Positions 23,441 to 35,460 of a stretch of 64,000 nt of DNA are shown piece by piece. Source of the DNA: Allium sativum (taxonomy: Eukaryota > Streptophyta > Magnoliopsida > Asparagales > Amaryllidaceae); NCBI GenBank assembly GCA_030737875.1, contig CM060918.1, positions 772,948,552 through 773,012,551 of the forward strand, given 5' to 3'. The notes beneath the pieces were generated by a model that was not told the DNA's origin, searched no databases, and saw only the letters and a program-made list of their open reading frames with translations. How positions within the stretch are numbered: the first letter of the stretch is position 1; each line of letters starts with the position of its first letter. A program made the translations under genes and the position numbers.

Positions 23441-25316
23441 AAGAAGATTGTGAAAGCATATGATATTAATGTTGTTCCTTCTTCGTCGAATGCCCCAACT
23501 GCGGCGGAGAAAGGAAAGAATGTTGTCATTCAAGGTATGCTTTTTGTTTATGATGTTCCTGTTCGAGTACTGTTTGATATTGGGGCTTCTCGTTCCTTCA
23601 TATCTAGTGACCTGGTAGATAGGTTGGGATTGGAACCCAAGATAGTCGATAGACCTTTAGTTGTGACGAACCCGATTGGTGGTTCGACTAGCCTTAGTAT
23701 GATTTGTCGAAATTTGGTCTTATCGAGTCATGGATGTATGTTTTCTTGTGATTGCTTTGTTTTGGGCTTTACTGGGTTTGGCATTATTTTGGGAGTCGAT
23801 TGGCTCCAGAGATATGGGGTGGTGGTAGACTGTGAGGGATTTTCGGTGACTATTAGGGCGGATGATGGGTGGAGGGTAGTGTTTGGTGGCCTACCTAGTG
23901 ATGAGGTGATGGCTAGTTTTCTAAATTCCCTCGACATTCTGCAAGACGAGTTATCAGGGGTTCCCATTGCTGACCAGTATCTGGATAATCTTCGAGGAAG
24001 TGACTGGACTTCCACCACACCGAGAGATTGAGTTCCGTTTTGATTTAGTGAAAGATGCCAGACCTATACTGATGGCACTTCGTCGTATGGCACCAAAGGA
24101 GCAGCGAGAGCTCAGGGTGCAAGCAAGCGAACTTTTGAAGAAGGGATTTATCAGAAGAAGTGTTTCTGAGTGGGGAGCACCAGTTGTATTTGCTACTAAG
24201 GCAGATGGTTCCCTTCGTTTGTATGTGGACTATCACGAGTTGAATAAATTGACCAGGAAGAATAAGTATCCTCTTCCACGGATAGATGATTTGTTCGATC
24301 AATTGGAGGGAGCAAGGGTGTTCTCCCAGTTGGACCTCACGACAGGATTTCATCAGCTCCAAGTAGCAGCTGAGAGTATTCCTGAAATGGCCTTTCAGAC
24401 GCCGTCTGGATTCTATGAGTGGTTGGTCATGCCATTCGGGTTGACCAATGCACCAGCATATTTTGTGGATCTTATGAATAGGGTATTCAGGGATCAATTG
24501 AATAAGTTTGTTCTTGTGTTCGTAGACGATATCTTGGTTTGCTCGAGGACAGAGGAAGAACACAAGGAACATTTGAGGATCGTGATGGAGGTGTTGAGGA
24601 AACACCAATTGAAAGCGAAGTTTTCTAAGTGTCACTTCTGGAGGAGGGAAGTGAGATTCTTGGGCCATGTTGTTTCAGAGAATGGTATTGCCGTGGATCC
24701 TGCGAAGGTGGCTACGGTACAAGATTGGTCTACGCCTAAGAATGCAACAGACGTGAGAAGTTTCTTGGGATTAGCTGGATATTATCGTAAGTTTATCCAA
24801 GACTTCTCCAAGATAGCGACACCGTTAACTCAGTTGACCAAAAAGAATCAAGCTTTCGTCTTGGACAGAAATTGTGAAAATGCATTTAAGAGTCTAAAGG
24901 AAAAGTTGATGCGTGCGCCAGTGTTAGTCATTCCTAAACGGAATGAAGAAATGACAGTATACACGGATGCATGTGGTACCGGACTAGGTGTTGTGTTGAT
25001 GCAAGGAGGTAGGGTTGTAGCTTATGCAAGTCGGCAACTGAAACCGCATAAGAAAAGATACTCCGCCCACGATTTGGAATTAGTAGCTATCGTGTTCGCA
25101 TTGAAGATGTGGAGACATTATCTCTTGGGAGAAAGATTCGAGTTGTTTACCGATCATAAATCGTTAAAGTATCTCTTCTCTCAGAAGGATTTAAATCTCT
25201 GTCATCAAAGATGGTTAGAATTCTTGGCTTCCTATGATTTCGATATCGCATAAACACCAGGTCAGGGCAATGTAGTAGCTGATGCACTGAGTAGAAGACA
25301 TACCAGTTTAGGGTCT
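23441..25316 (+). pseudogene. pol: Broken protease, RT and RNase H of T1
   Basis: The retropepsin motif reads Asp-Ile-Gly at 23576-23584, against Asp-Thr-Gly in T2, so the protease would be inactive. A frameshift near 23970-24000 separates protease from RT. RT then runs open for over 400 codons with the FVDD catalytic box at 24519-24530 and the Leu-Gly-His-Val-Val-Ser block at about 24660. RNase H follows, with Tyr-Thr-Asp-Ala-Cys-Gly at about 24958, an Asp-Leu-Glu-Leu helix and a Thr-Asp-His-Lys-Ser block at about 25150. A TAA at 25251-25253 ends the frame just after RNase H. Confidence 0.95.
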
Positions 25317-26926
25317 ATGTTTCTTGAATGGAAGCAACTGGAGTATATCGCAGGGTACGATTTCAGACCAAAGTGTGAATTGGATCTAGCAATGTTAACA
25401 AGTTTGACGGTCAGACCCACTTTGATTGAGCGGATTGGTTCCGGTCAGAGGGACGATCCTAACCTATTGGAAATCATCTCCAAGTTAGAGATGGGTATCG
25501 ACGAGGAGATGAACAATTATGGGCTTGATTGATATGGATGGCTTAGAAAGAATGGGAGACTGGTTTTACCCAATGTCAATGGATTGAGAGATGAAGATGT
25601 CTTAGAAAGAATGAGAGACTGGTTTTACCCAATGTCAATGGATTGAGAGATGAAGTGCTTAGAGAATGTCATCACTCAAAACTGACTATACACCCTAGTG
25701 GTAACAAAATGTATCGAGACGTGAAGCAGACCTACTACTGGGAAGGGATGAAAAGAGATGTTGGGAAGTTTATATCCAAATGCATGAACTGCCAGTTAGT
25801 TAAAGCTGAGCAAAAGAAACCTAGTGGTTTGTTGCAACCATTAGAAATTCTAGAATGGAAATGGGAACAAATCTCAATGGATTTCATTGATAGGTTACCA
25901 AGGACTAGACCGGGCCATGATAGTATTTGGGTGATTGTGTACCAATTGACCAAGAGTGCAAGGTTTATACCCGTCAAGTCAAATAGAACAGCAGCTAAGT
26001 TAGCAAAACTGCATATGAAGTAGGTGGTGAGGTTTCATGGAGTACCCGAAGGCATTGTAAGTGACCAAGATCCATTGTTCACTAGTGGCTTTTGGAAGAG
26101 CTTACAAGAGGCTTTAGGATCAGAATTACATCTTATTATCGCGTACCATCCTCAAACCGACGGTCAGACAAAGAGGGTGAATCGAGTATTAGAAGATCTT
26201 TTGAGAGCTTGCATATTAGACTTTGGTGGATCATGGGATGACCATTTGCATCCAGTGGAGTTCGCATATAATAATAGTTATCAGTCCAGTATTGGTATGG
26301 CTCCATATGAAGCTTTGTACGGAAGACCGTGCAACTCACCATCATGTTAGTTAGAAACCGGTGAGAAATTTGTACTTGGATCGGATATGATAAGAGAAAC
26401 CTCAGATAAGATCAAGGTTATCCAACGGCGAATGAAGAATGCCCAAAATAGGCAGAAAAGTTATGCTGATAAGAGGAGAAGAGATTTAAAATTCTTCATT
26501 GGCGACTTGGTGTTTGTCAAGATTTCTCCATTAAAGAGTGTGATTCGATTTGGCAGGAGAGGCAAGTTAGTACCAAGATTTGTTGGTCCATTCCCAGTTC
26601 TTGAGCAAGTTGGAAATTTAGCATATAAAGTTGAATTACTTGACAAGATGGCAGGAGTTTACAATGTATTTCATGTTTCCCAGTTAAGGAAGTTCGTGCA
26701 CGACCCCGATATGAGTATTTCACCGGATCAGTTGGATGATATCGAAGTACAACCCGAGGCAGTTGGGAACCGCAAGCCGATCCGTATTGTCGAGTATGAT
26801 ACAAAGCAACTTCAAAGGAAGGCGGTGAAACTGGTCAAAGTTCAGTGGGGCGAGAATGAGAGTGATTGTACTTGGAAAACAGAGGAGAGCATAAGGGAAT
26901 CGCATCCAGAACTCTTTGCCAGTTAA
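25317..26926 (+). pseudogene. Broken integrase and chromodomain-like tail of T1
   Basis: The His-His-Cys-Cys zinc region is at about 25655-25800. The catalytic core has Asp at the Asp-Phe-Ile-Asp phrase (about 25877) and at the Ser-Asp-Gln-Asp phrase (about 26055), but the third residue, Glu in T2, is Lys at 26171-26173. Stops occur at 25530-25532, 26021-26023 (TGG to TAG) and 26348-26350 (TGG to TAG). A 59-bp tandem duplication adds a frameshift. From 26387 the C-terminus is open: a basic segment, the GPY/F-type Phe-Val-Gly-Pro-Phe block (about 26579) and a chromodomain-like end with the Val-Lys-Val-Gln-Trp strand (about 26836) that in chromoviruses guides integration to marked chromatin. 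Confidence 0.95.
25542..25656. repeat. 59-bp tandem duplication inside T1 integrase
   Basis: The segment starting CTTAGAAAGAAT at 25542 is repeated at 25601 with about one substitution. T2 has one copy. The length is not a multiple of three, so it shifts the frame. Confidence 0.9.
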
Positions 26927-27075
26927 GATTTTAATAGTGATAGTTTCTTCCCTTGTTAGTAAACCGCATGCTAGGGTAGGCTTGTTGTGCTTGTTTGATT
27001 GTTGTGAATGACTGATAGGCATGCATAACACCTTTGTATGTTTTTGGTTAAGGAATTTCGGGGGCGAAATTTCTT

Positions 27076-27095
27076 AAGGGGTGGGGGGGGAAGAG
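27076..27095 (+). promoter_or_regulatory. Polypurine tract of T1
   Basis: An uninterrupted purine-rich run (one T) of mostly G ends directly at the 3' LTR; it is the expected plus-strand primer. Confidence 0.9.
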
Positions 27096-29023
27096 TGTAA
27101 CGACCCGCATTCTACGCATCAGAGAATCGTAGAATATCTGTTTCTTTTACATATGAGGTCGTATAGTCATGTAACTTTGGAAAACGACTTTTGGGGTCAT
27201 TTACCATGTTCGCGATTTTTGCCGATTTTTAAATGACCGTTTTGCCCTTGGCGAATCTTGTTTCGCCTATAACTTTTGATTGGTAAAGGGTTTTGACCTA
27301 AAACCACTTCCATTAGATCCGGATGATGGTTTATCTTTCCGTAGAGTGGTCACACTTGTCAAACGGACTTACCATTTGGGAGAGATGGCTGGATTAAGGT
27401 TTTAAAGGTGAAAAACAACTTAATTGGGCTTAACCGGGTGATTAGCAGCTAGGCCCGTTAGGGGATTTCGGGATTAGAGCAGGGCTGATTAGGGTTAGAT
27501 AAACCTTTTCTTTGTCATTTTCCAGCCGCCACTTACCTCTGTTCAATCCTAACAATGGTCTCCACTTTCTAAATTCACCCCAAATCACCGTTTAATCGCG
27601 TATTAGCTTAATCTACACCAAATCAAGGAAGTCTAGTGGCAAACCAGAGTTGGGGCTGCTGCTAAGCATTGGAATTCACCTACAACAGTAGCAAAGTTCA
27701 GAACTAAGATTAATTTGTGGCCAAGGTGAGTGGTCTGCATTATTTTTCACTAATTATGGCTAATTAGGGGTGATTAGTGTTAATTAGCGAAATTATGCAT
27801 GTTAAAATTCTGGAAAAATATGTAGAAATTCATAAATATTATTTTATGCCTCTGTTAGAAATTTGGGTTAATTTGGTCATGTTTTGCTAATCATACGGTT
27901 AAATCATGATTAAGGGGATTAAGGGGAAAACATGGGTTTTGGGTATGTTTGATCCACATAAACATGTTAGATTGTTGTTTTGGTGTTTATGGTTGATTAT
28001 ACCTGTTGCTATTACTATTTGGTATTGTTTGTGATTGTTTAGAAAAGTTAGAATGGTCGAAAACGCCGTCGTATGGTGTAAATTACTTGCTGGAAAAGTT
28101 GTAGAAATTGGTCAGACCAGTCCCGTTCGTGAGCAGGCATCACGACCCCGACCCGATCGTGAACACCCCTCTACGAGTCGCCTTCACGAGCACGATGCCA
28201 CGAGTTGAACCATTGCGAGTCAATACGTGAAGCATCCTCCACCACGAGTCGAGCCAATGCATCACGAACCGGTGCAAGAACCACGAACCATGACGGAGCA
28301 CTACGAGCTGATGTAAGAGGTCACGAACCAGAAGACCATGACCCGAATGTGGCATTACGATCCAACCATGAGTCACAAGCAGAGCATCATCATGAGCCAA
28401 GAATGGTGCCACGAGCAGCGAACTAAAGGAGGATCACGAGCTGGTCTGTGGCATGGACAGTGAATGGAAACTGAAGGGTCACGAACCGGGATAATGACCA
28501 AAACCCGAGATGCAAAGGTAGTCCAAATAGGAAGTCGTAACTCAGGATCCAGATGGGAACCAATGAGTTAATTACATGAGTTGTACTTTGCTGCGGGATG
28601 TGTGCTAAGGGGTTATCGACGTCAATAACTTTGATTCACCACCAAGACGGATGTTAGGCTACGGATCAGTGCAGTGGGGTAGTTATTACTTCGTAAGGCA
28701 AAGTGATCGTAGCATGGCTATGAGCTAGTGTAGTGGAGTCGTCATGACTTCATGGGGCAAAGTGGACATAACGAGGGATTGGTGGCTATGGATTACACTA
28801 CAAGAAAATGGGGACTTTACCTATCAATTGTAAGCGTAGGTAAAACTAACATAATGGTAGGTAATATATTTTAGCTATAAATATTAAATTGGTAGAAATT
28901 GGTAGGTAAAGGTTAGTAGAGAAAAGTCTTTACCTATACCTTATTGATATTGGTAGGTAAAAGAATCAATGGACCGCACTATGTTATGACACAAATGATG
29001 AGTCATCAGCTAATGTGTTTGAT

Positions 29024-29095
29024 GATGTGTCATCCTACATGACTGCTGACATGGCTGACGATGTGTCATCCTACATGGCTGTTGACATGGGTGTC
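29024..29095. repeat. 36-bp tandem duplication in CACTA element
   Basis: GATGTGTCATCCTACATG is found at 29024 and 29060 within two similar 36-bp units containing GACATG. Confidence 0.7.
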
Positions 29096-29626
29096 GTAGT
29101 AGCATACACATGACTTATATTAATGTCGACACTTGGCATACAATGATTGGTTCATGTGTCAAATAATAATTTGTCCATGTGCCATCATTTAATTAGTGCA
29201 TATGACATCATTTTAGGCTACACGGCATTATTTGCTATAAATATTTATAAGAACTGAATATTTACACTTAATTTATTTTTAAACAAATAACAAGTATTTA
29301 TTCAAATAAATATTTATTACACTTTCGAATAGTACCCATATTGTTTCCTCTCTATTACACAATCACTTATACATACACTTCCTCGCTACATTTCACTCGT
29401 ATACATTGGCTCCTTACTACATACTCATTCACTCGTATACATGTACACAATCATTCACAGTCCCACTCTACTTTTAGTCGTCGGCTTCTTACTCCATAAT
29501 TTGTCCAATCGTTTGTCGTATCTGTCATAATAAAATAACACAGTAAATTAAAAAATAAACAATTTAATTCGCAAACATGAATTTGATATAAATTTTTATC
29601 TACGAACTTTGATTTTTTATTATATT

Positions 29627-29629
<3 letters not shown>

Positions 29630-29681
<52 letters not shown>
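29630..29681. repeat. (TA)n microsatellite
   Basis: About 25 TA units immediately left of the MITE-like element. Confidence 0.95.
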
Positions 29682-29686
<5 letters not shown>

Positions 29687-29696
29687 CAGGTTTAAT

Positions 29697-29868
29697 GGCA
29701 CCCCAAATAGTGAGCACCCCTTTAGCCTACCACTTTTCCACCACTTATTTCCCACTAACTCTCATTCTCTCTCCTTCCACTAACTCTCTCACTTCCCACT
29801 CACTTTTTTTAATATAAATGAGAGGTGGAAATCAGGGGGCTTTTGGGGTGCTCCATTTTTGGGGTGTC
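29697..29868. mobile_element. MITE-like foldback element, about 172 bp
   Basis: The ends GGCACCCCAAAT and TTTTTGGGGTGTC form imperfect inverted termini. Similarity continues inward (GAGCACCCC against GGGGTGCTC), so the element folds back on itself. It sits between two TA microsatellites inside the CACTA element. No clear target duplication could be read, so the superfamily is open. Confidence 0.7.
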
Positions 29869-29878
29869 ACGGAACGCT

Positions 29879-29882
<4 letters not shown>

Positions 29883-29942
<60 letters not shown>
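29883..29942. repeat. (TA)n microsatellite
   Basis: About 30 TA units immediately right of the MITE-like element. Open frames of alternating Ile-Tyr through it are artefacts. Confidence 0.95.
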
Positions 29943-29945
<3 letters not shown>

Positions 29946-30368
29946 AAGCATCTTTTATCATTGTCGTTGTACTATATGCATCATGTAATAAAAGAAAACA
30001 ACATTTTATATAATATGACCTATAATCTGCCGATTATTTACATCACCGTTTATGCACCAAATTATGGCCGCAAAGGAATCCTTTGACGACGCCTTTTACA
30101 TTCAGACCCTAAAAACAAGAACTGGTAAATAATCAATTTATATGCTAAAAATAGTAAAATGCACCAAAGATAATTGGATATTAGTATTCAGTATCAGAAC
30201 AGTTTATTTAGTTTGATGTGAAATATATATAAAGCCACAGTATGAATGTATATTTATTCAACATAATTTGATTGCAATTCCATTAGTGAAATGCATCAGA
30301 AGTTTCAGCAATTGTCATTAAGCATTTTGTAGTTGCCATTAAAAGTGTCTCTAGGTGAGACTGCCACT

Positions 30369-30396
30369 AAAAAAAAAAAAAAAAAAAAAAAAAAAA
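30369..30396. repeat. Poly(A) run, 28 bases
   Basis: A pure A run within the CACTA element. It lies beside a minus-strand open segment (30611-30390) of unknown identity. Confidence 0.95.
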
Positions 30397-30397
30397 C

Positions 30398-30660
30398 ATT
30401 CATGTTTGATAAATGAAACTATAATGCAAAAAGCTGACTTGGAAATTGTGCAATAAGCGCTTGGCTTACACTGTTGAGGACTACAAATGATTCCAGTGTA
30501 GGAGCGTCTCAGTGACCTGAATGTAGTGCAAGAGCTTCGACATGCTACCTCTCCATTGCCTCCGTTTTTCACTTCAAATCCTCTTAGACATACCAAGTTC
30601 AAATCGCCCAAGTGAGAAACATTAGTGCATTCGTTGCCACAAAAACCTGGATGTTAAAAA
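30398..30660 (-). other. Unidentified open segment in CACTA element
   Basis: About 85 codons are open on the minus strand, Cys-rich (about ten Cys), from near 30650 to the poly(A) run. It could be a captured host exon fragment, which CACTA elements are known to carry, but no family is recognised and no splice sites are convincing. Confidence 0.25.
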
Positions 30661-33600
30661 CCAGATTATACCGATCAACCAAGCTAATGCTAGTAGATGA
30701 ATTGGTTGTTAATTAGCTACCCTCACTGTGCATTAAGTCATCAAAGCTATTGGTTATGAAACATAAAAAGGGAAAAATAAAGCCAAATTCATTTGAACTA
30801 ACAAAGGTAAGACTACATTTAAAATAAGGTAAGCTATAGTTAGTGCAAAATACATATGGATTATGCCATATAAAATTATGAAGCAACTTCCTCCTGCCGC
30901 ACCCCTTTCACACTCATGTCACCATCTCATGCATTAAGCATCACTTATTGATGCATTGAAGCAAAATTTATTCTGTCTGATCCTACCATACATGCTTGCT
31001 CTTTTCAATGTTGTTGGTTTATACTTGCATGCATGTCCACACTCCATAACAAAAAAAAAATCACCGTTTTTTAAAGAGGTTAGGTTGCAACATCCATAAT
31101 TTGAGCTTCATCATTATACTTCATGCTTCAGCGTTTCATGTGCGTTTTATACCACTCATGCATAATACAATAATCTGTTAATTTAACAAACCCAAAATTG
31201 TGCAATGATACAAGAAAAGTATCATAAAAATTGTGCAATGATACAAGAATTTATACTTCTTTTAAACTTGTAACGATTCTTGGCAGTTGCAAAATTATTA
31301 CCCTCTGAGACATTAATTCTTATACCAGCAGCGACCAAGTTTTCCCTCATTTCAAACAATTCATTCGACCAAGAAGACCGTCAAACCTTCTCAGCAACAC
31401 TAGTAGACCTGCATTTACAACAAAGGGACAAATAGAAATAAGCCCATAGTTTTTGCATGATAAACCAAATAGTCTCGTATGTTAGTAGGAACATCTTACT
31501 GAATGCATGAAATAAAATTAGAGGACATAGGAAAATACGATGATCTACTCAGTAATTCTCTTCTCGTACGAAGCAAAACCTGGTACTTCCCTAATCAAGT
31601 TCGTGATAAAGGTTCTTCTTTTGCTCGATTTCCCTTTTCTGCTTGAAGGTGTAAGTGGTAGTTCTCTCTTAGTGATAATGTGCCCCTTGTTCAAACCAAC
31701 AAATAATACAGTGTTTGGCTGCTATGCCATCGCCAGCTAACTTGCAAAACAAGGGTTCGATTACGAATGGTAATTAATTAGTAGTGAAAAAACTCTGAGG
31801 CGGCTGAGAAGAAGAAGAAAGGAGACTTTATGGTAAAAAAAAAAAAGGGATTCAATAATACCTACAAAATTCAAAACATATTACAATTAACACACTTGAA
31901 ACCTGAGCTCAATCTGTAAAAAAAAAATGAACGAAAGAAAAATAAGTAGAGCAAGTGACTTAGAAACAGTAATACGGAAAGCTAGAGTAAAGGGATGTAA
32001 AGAGAGAAAAGGGAGAGAAAAGAGACGAATAAATTTGAGAATGGGACGGAGAACAGTAGTCCCCATTAATGAGAAAAAGTTGCTTGAAATGGTGGCGTGT
32101 ATTAAAGGCGGAAAGTAACGGGATTTGTTTGTGTATTAGTGTATATGTAATTATGTGCTTGAATCAAGGGATAATTAGTAAAGATTTACTGTAGATTTTA
32201 TTGGAAGATTTACTTTGTATGAATTCGTTGCCATAACCAGTATTATTAGGCAATAAATATTTATTTATTGGTACACTTTGTCACCTCATATTTATTAACA
32301 AACCTAAAAGATAATTTTTCAATGTGTATACGACGAACGCACAAATAAATTGGTAATTTAATCATCTAGATGCGAATATATGCAAATCACATAACATAAA
32401 TCACATACATGATAACACTAATAAATTTATATGTTAATATACCAAAAATGTGTTTACCATGCATTACACTATAAAATTCTATTAATATGAGATGCCTAAA
32501 TTTTATTTTATTACAACTGTGTAGGAATCTTTCTAAGTTCTCATCAATTATTTTACATTGAACATATATTTATTTAACAAATTATGTAAACTTAAATTTA
32601 AACTATCAAAATAAAAGTGATGAAATGATATTAATTAATCCATGTAATAAATCTTAAAAATATGAATTTCCTATACCTTTAGTTATATATAAAGATATTT
32701 ATCATATAACATAAATTATATGCATAACTTATAATAACACTTATAATTTCTAATCCATTTATCTTAGAAAATTATGTGCATTACATAACATAATTTCACT
32801 TTTAGAAACCTTCAAAAAATAAATTTATATTTTACAAAATTATGATGTGAACGAGCATGTTTATAGAAATATCTTATGAAAAGCATTCTCGCTTTCAACA
32901 TGTTATCAAACCAAACCAACTCATAGCTCGACCAAGTGCTACATAGCATTGTTTTGCAATTACCTAATTTATAAGCATGACCCTCCAAAACGACATAAAA
33001 TCCAGTTAATTACATGGGATATTTTTAAAGTGAAAACCAAACAATAAATATAAGTTTACATGCAGTTACAAATATGTACAAAACTCTTCTCAATTTTTCA
33101 CTGAAGCTTTTACCTTCAACTTCTTATATTTAATTAGTTATATTTATCGTTAATACAAACTATTTGAATACATGCAATTATTTAATAATCACTAATCCAT
33201 GTATAAAAATTCTTTGAAAAGATGATAATGTGATGCACATAACAATCATATTAACAAAATTGTGAAGTTACTTATATATATATATATATATCACATAACA
33301 TAAATTGTTTATACTGCCTAGAAAAAACACAACTTATTTACATATGTAGTGTTGATAGCTTTGATAAATGATTTTTCTGCATTGAAGCATTAATTTTTAC
33401 AAAGATATATAAAGGGTTGAATGAGATATATAAGTCTAATTGTACTCTTTAACATTACGTTTGATCACCGCATGCTATTTTAATTTATAACAAACATATC
33501 ACGACATATTTATCATATAATTATTTGTAAGTTGTTATTTTTATAAAAAACAATACATAAAAAATATGTTTTACAACATAAACGTGTGCAACGCACAAGT

Positions 33601-34403
33601 TACAAACTAGTCATATATAAGATTGACAATCTGTAATACTTACTAGGCAATAAATATTTACTTATCATATATACGACTGACAGTCTGTGATACTTAAAAT
33701 AAAAAAGGCCTTCACAAATACCTTTAACATAAAGGAAACGATTGGAATATTTCATTTTTTTAATACTAAAAAATAAAATGACCGAAATCCATTTATACCC
33801 AAATTTGATTTTTAATATTAATGCAATTTTATGTCATCTTTGCTTTTAATATCTTATTCTGCATGTGACCAATCAAAAGAGACTACGTGGATTGAGGCCA
33901 CAAAAGAGATCACGTGGATTGAGCTTTATACTGTTAGATTTGATTTAAAATAAGTTGCTAAATTTATAGCTGGAGAGGATGGTATGGATTGTATCTCTGC
34001 AATAAACTAGAGAAATTATGTCTTAGTCATTTGAGATACGACATATTAGTGTGAAATTTTGAAACATTTCAGAAAAAATTAAAGTTAAAAACTTTTATAG
34101 TCAAATGTTTGAAAACGAAACAATGTATGATAAGTTATTAATTAATGATTATTTAATATTAATTATTTACAATTTAATTATTGTTTATCAATTCATTAAC
34201 TGTTAATTATTTCATATTTCAAAATAATTATTAATAATTTATAAAGAAATGATTTTTATGAAAAAACATTGCTAGGACATGTAAACAAAATCTTCAATTC
34301 AAAAAAATTGCTAGAATATACTTTTTAAACACATTATTACACAACTCAACATTATTTTTAATGAAAGTTTAAAATGGTATGAGAAATATGCAGTGGCTAA
34401 TCC

Positions 34404-34404
<1 letters not shown>
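30661..34404. other. AT-rich CACTA interior without recognised genes
   Basis: Both strands are rich in stops. Minor features: a 33-bp-spaced duplication of TTGTGCAATGATACAAGAA (31198 and 31231), a short basic open frame at 31927-32118 with no family resemblance, and a TA run near 33270-33290. Confidence 0.5.

Positions 34405-34441
<37 letters not shown>
34405..34441. repeat. Poly(A) run, 37 bases
   Basis: A pure A run just inside the right subterminal region of the CACTA element. Confidence 0.95.
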
Positions 34442-34443
<2 letters not shown>

Positions 34444-35065
34444 CCTCCTTATGTATATGTGTAGATAATACATTTTACCTACCTATAATTATTGATAGAT
34501 AATCATCCTTCGACTATTTTATAAATTCAATATTTAGCTACCAATAAATTTACCAATAAATATTGGTAGATAAAGGCTCTCTTTACCTACCCATATTTAT
34601 TGGTAGGTAAATGTCAAATTTCTTGTAGTGTTAGTGCAGAGGAGCCATTACGACTCCATGGGGCAGAGTGATCATAGCAAAGGATTTGGGTTGTCAAAGC
34701 GGTGGATATCGTATGCTTTACGCACTGAGTGAGAGAAGTGAGGATGGTTGCTATGCTTGATTGTTTGACATCACTATGACATGCACACCCCTCCCCCCGT
34801 ATCTTTACACCATATGTTAGTGTCACCTTAGAGTATTGTACATCTTATTATGTTAACTCTTTAGTTGCAGGTCCAGGTTCAGGTATGGTTAGTTATACCT
34901 GTTATTGTTCTGTTTTGCTGCTTATCGCTCATACCAGACTTTTGTCTGACCCAGAGTTTTATGCCTCTTCTTATTACTCTGGGTTCTCCTAAATGAGCAG
35001 ACTAGAGACAGGTTAGCTGGTTATGCACAAGTAGCCGATCCGGAGACGAGCAGGAGGCTCCCACG

Positions 35066-35109
<44 letters not shown>

Positions 35110-35460
35110 TCCCTATGTTGTTGTTGGTCACTGCTTGGGCATTAGTAGTGTACCTTTCATTTCTTTGCTTTAGAGACAGTATTTTGAAGTTGTAATAATG
35201 ATGTTGGATCATAAGCTATATTTTGGATTCCGCTGCTATGATGGTTTAGTTTTCAGCTTATGCACTGTCTCGCCTGTTTTATGTCAAAGTTATGTTATTA
35301 TTATATTTTATCCCATGTGTTGTGAGACATTCTACAGGTTCCTTGTTAGTTCAAATTCCTTTCTTTTCCTTTTTTTGGTGACCGTTCCGTGCTGGTTGGA
35401 CATCGGTACAGCGCATTTCAGGGAAATGTCGGCTGGTGCGAGGCGGGTCATCACAGTGCA

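Larger units (their letters stand above)
28796..34630. mobile_element. Non-autonomous CACTA (En/Spm-type) transposon, 5.8 kb
   Basis: The inverted termini are CACTACAAGAAA at both ends. The 3-bp target duplication TTA lies at 28793-28795 and 34631-34633; the intact 5' LTR of T1 shows the empty site at about 21470. Subterminal GGTAGGTAA motifs occur in both orientations at both ends (about 28840-28965 and 34470-34615), as expected for transposase binding in this superfamily. No transposase similarity was recognised in its interior, which is AT-rich, so it would depend on a helper element. Confidence 0.95.
19765..35455 (+). mobile_element. Element T1: chromovirus (Tekay/Del-like) Ty3/gypsy
   Basis: LTRs lie at 19765-22298 and 27096-35455, the second enlarged by a CACTA insertion. 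A perfect target duplication GTGCA is at 19760-19764 and 35456-35460. The order gag, protease, RT, RNase H, integrase, chromodomain-like tail is that of chromoviruses. It inserted into the antisense gene of the Tat element. Many stops, several frameshifts and two lost catalytic residues make it non-functional. Confidence 0.95.
27096..35455 (+). repeat. 3' LTR of T1, interrupted by CACTA element
   Basis: The LTR runs 27096-28795 and resumes after the duplicated TTA at 34634-35455. It starts TGTAACGACC and ends GTCATCACA, followed by the target duplication. It keeps the CACGA array (28125-28490), (TA)n at 35069-35107, and splice-like signals at 27726 and 34870. Its first and last roughly 250 bp differ clearly from the 5' LTR, while the middle is nearly identical. 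Confidence 0.95.

Noticed and set aside
24045..24668. 207-codon minus-strand frame opposite T1 RT (similar frames opposite T2 RT and integrase)
   Set aside because: The sense strand encodes a clear RT; the antisense frame has no domain resemblance.
29825..30086. Open frames with alternating Ile-Tyr runs (also at 21816-22055 and 35021-35212)
   Set aside because: They are translations of TA microsatellites.
31927..32118. Short Lys/Arg-rich frame in the CACTA element as a DNA-binding protein
   Set aside because: It is short, low-complexity, without relatives or context, in purine-rich DNA.
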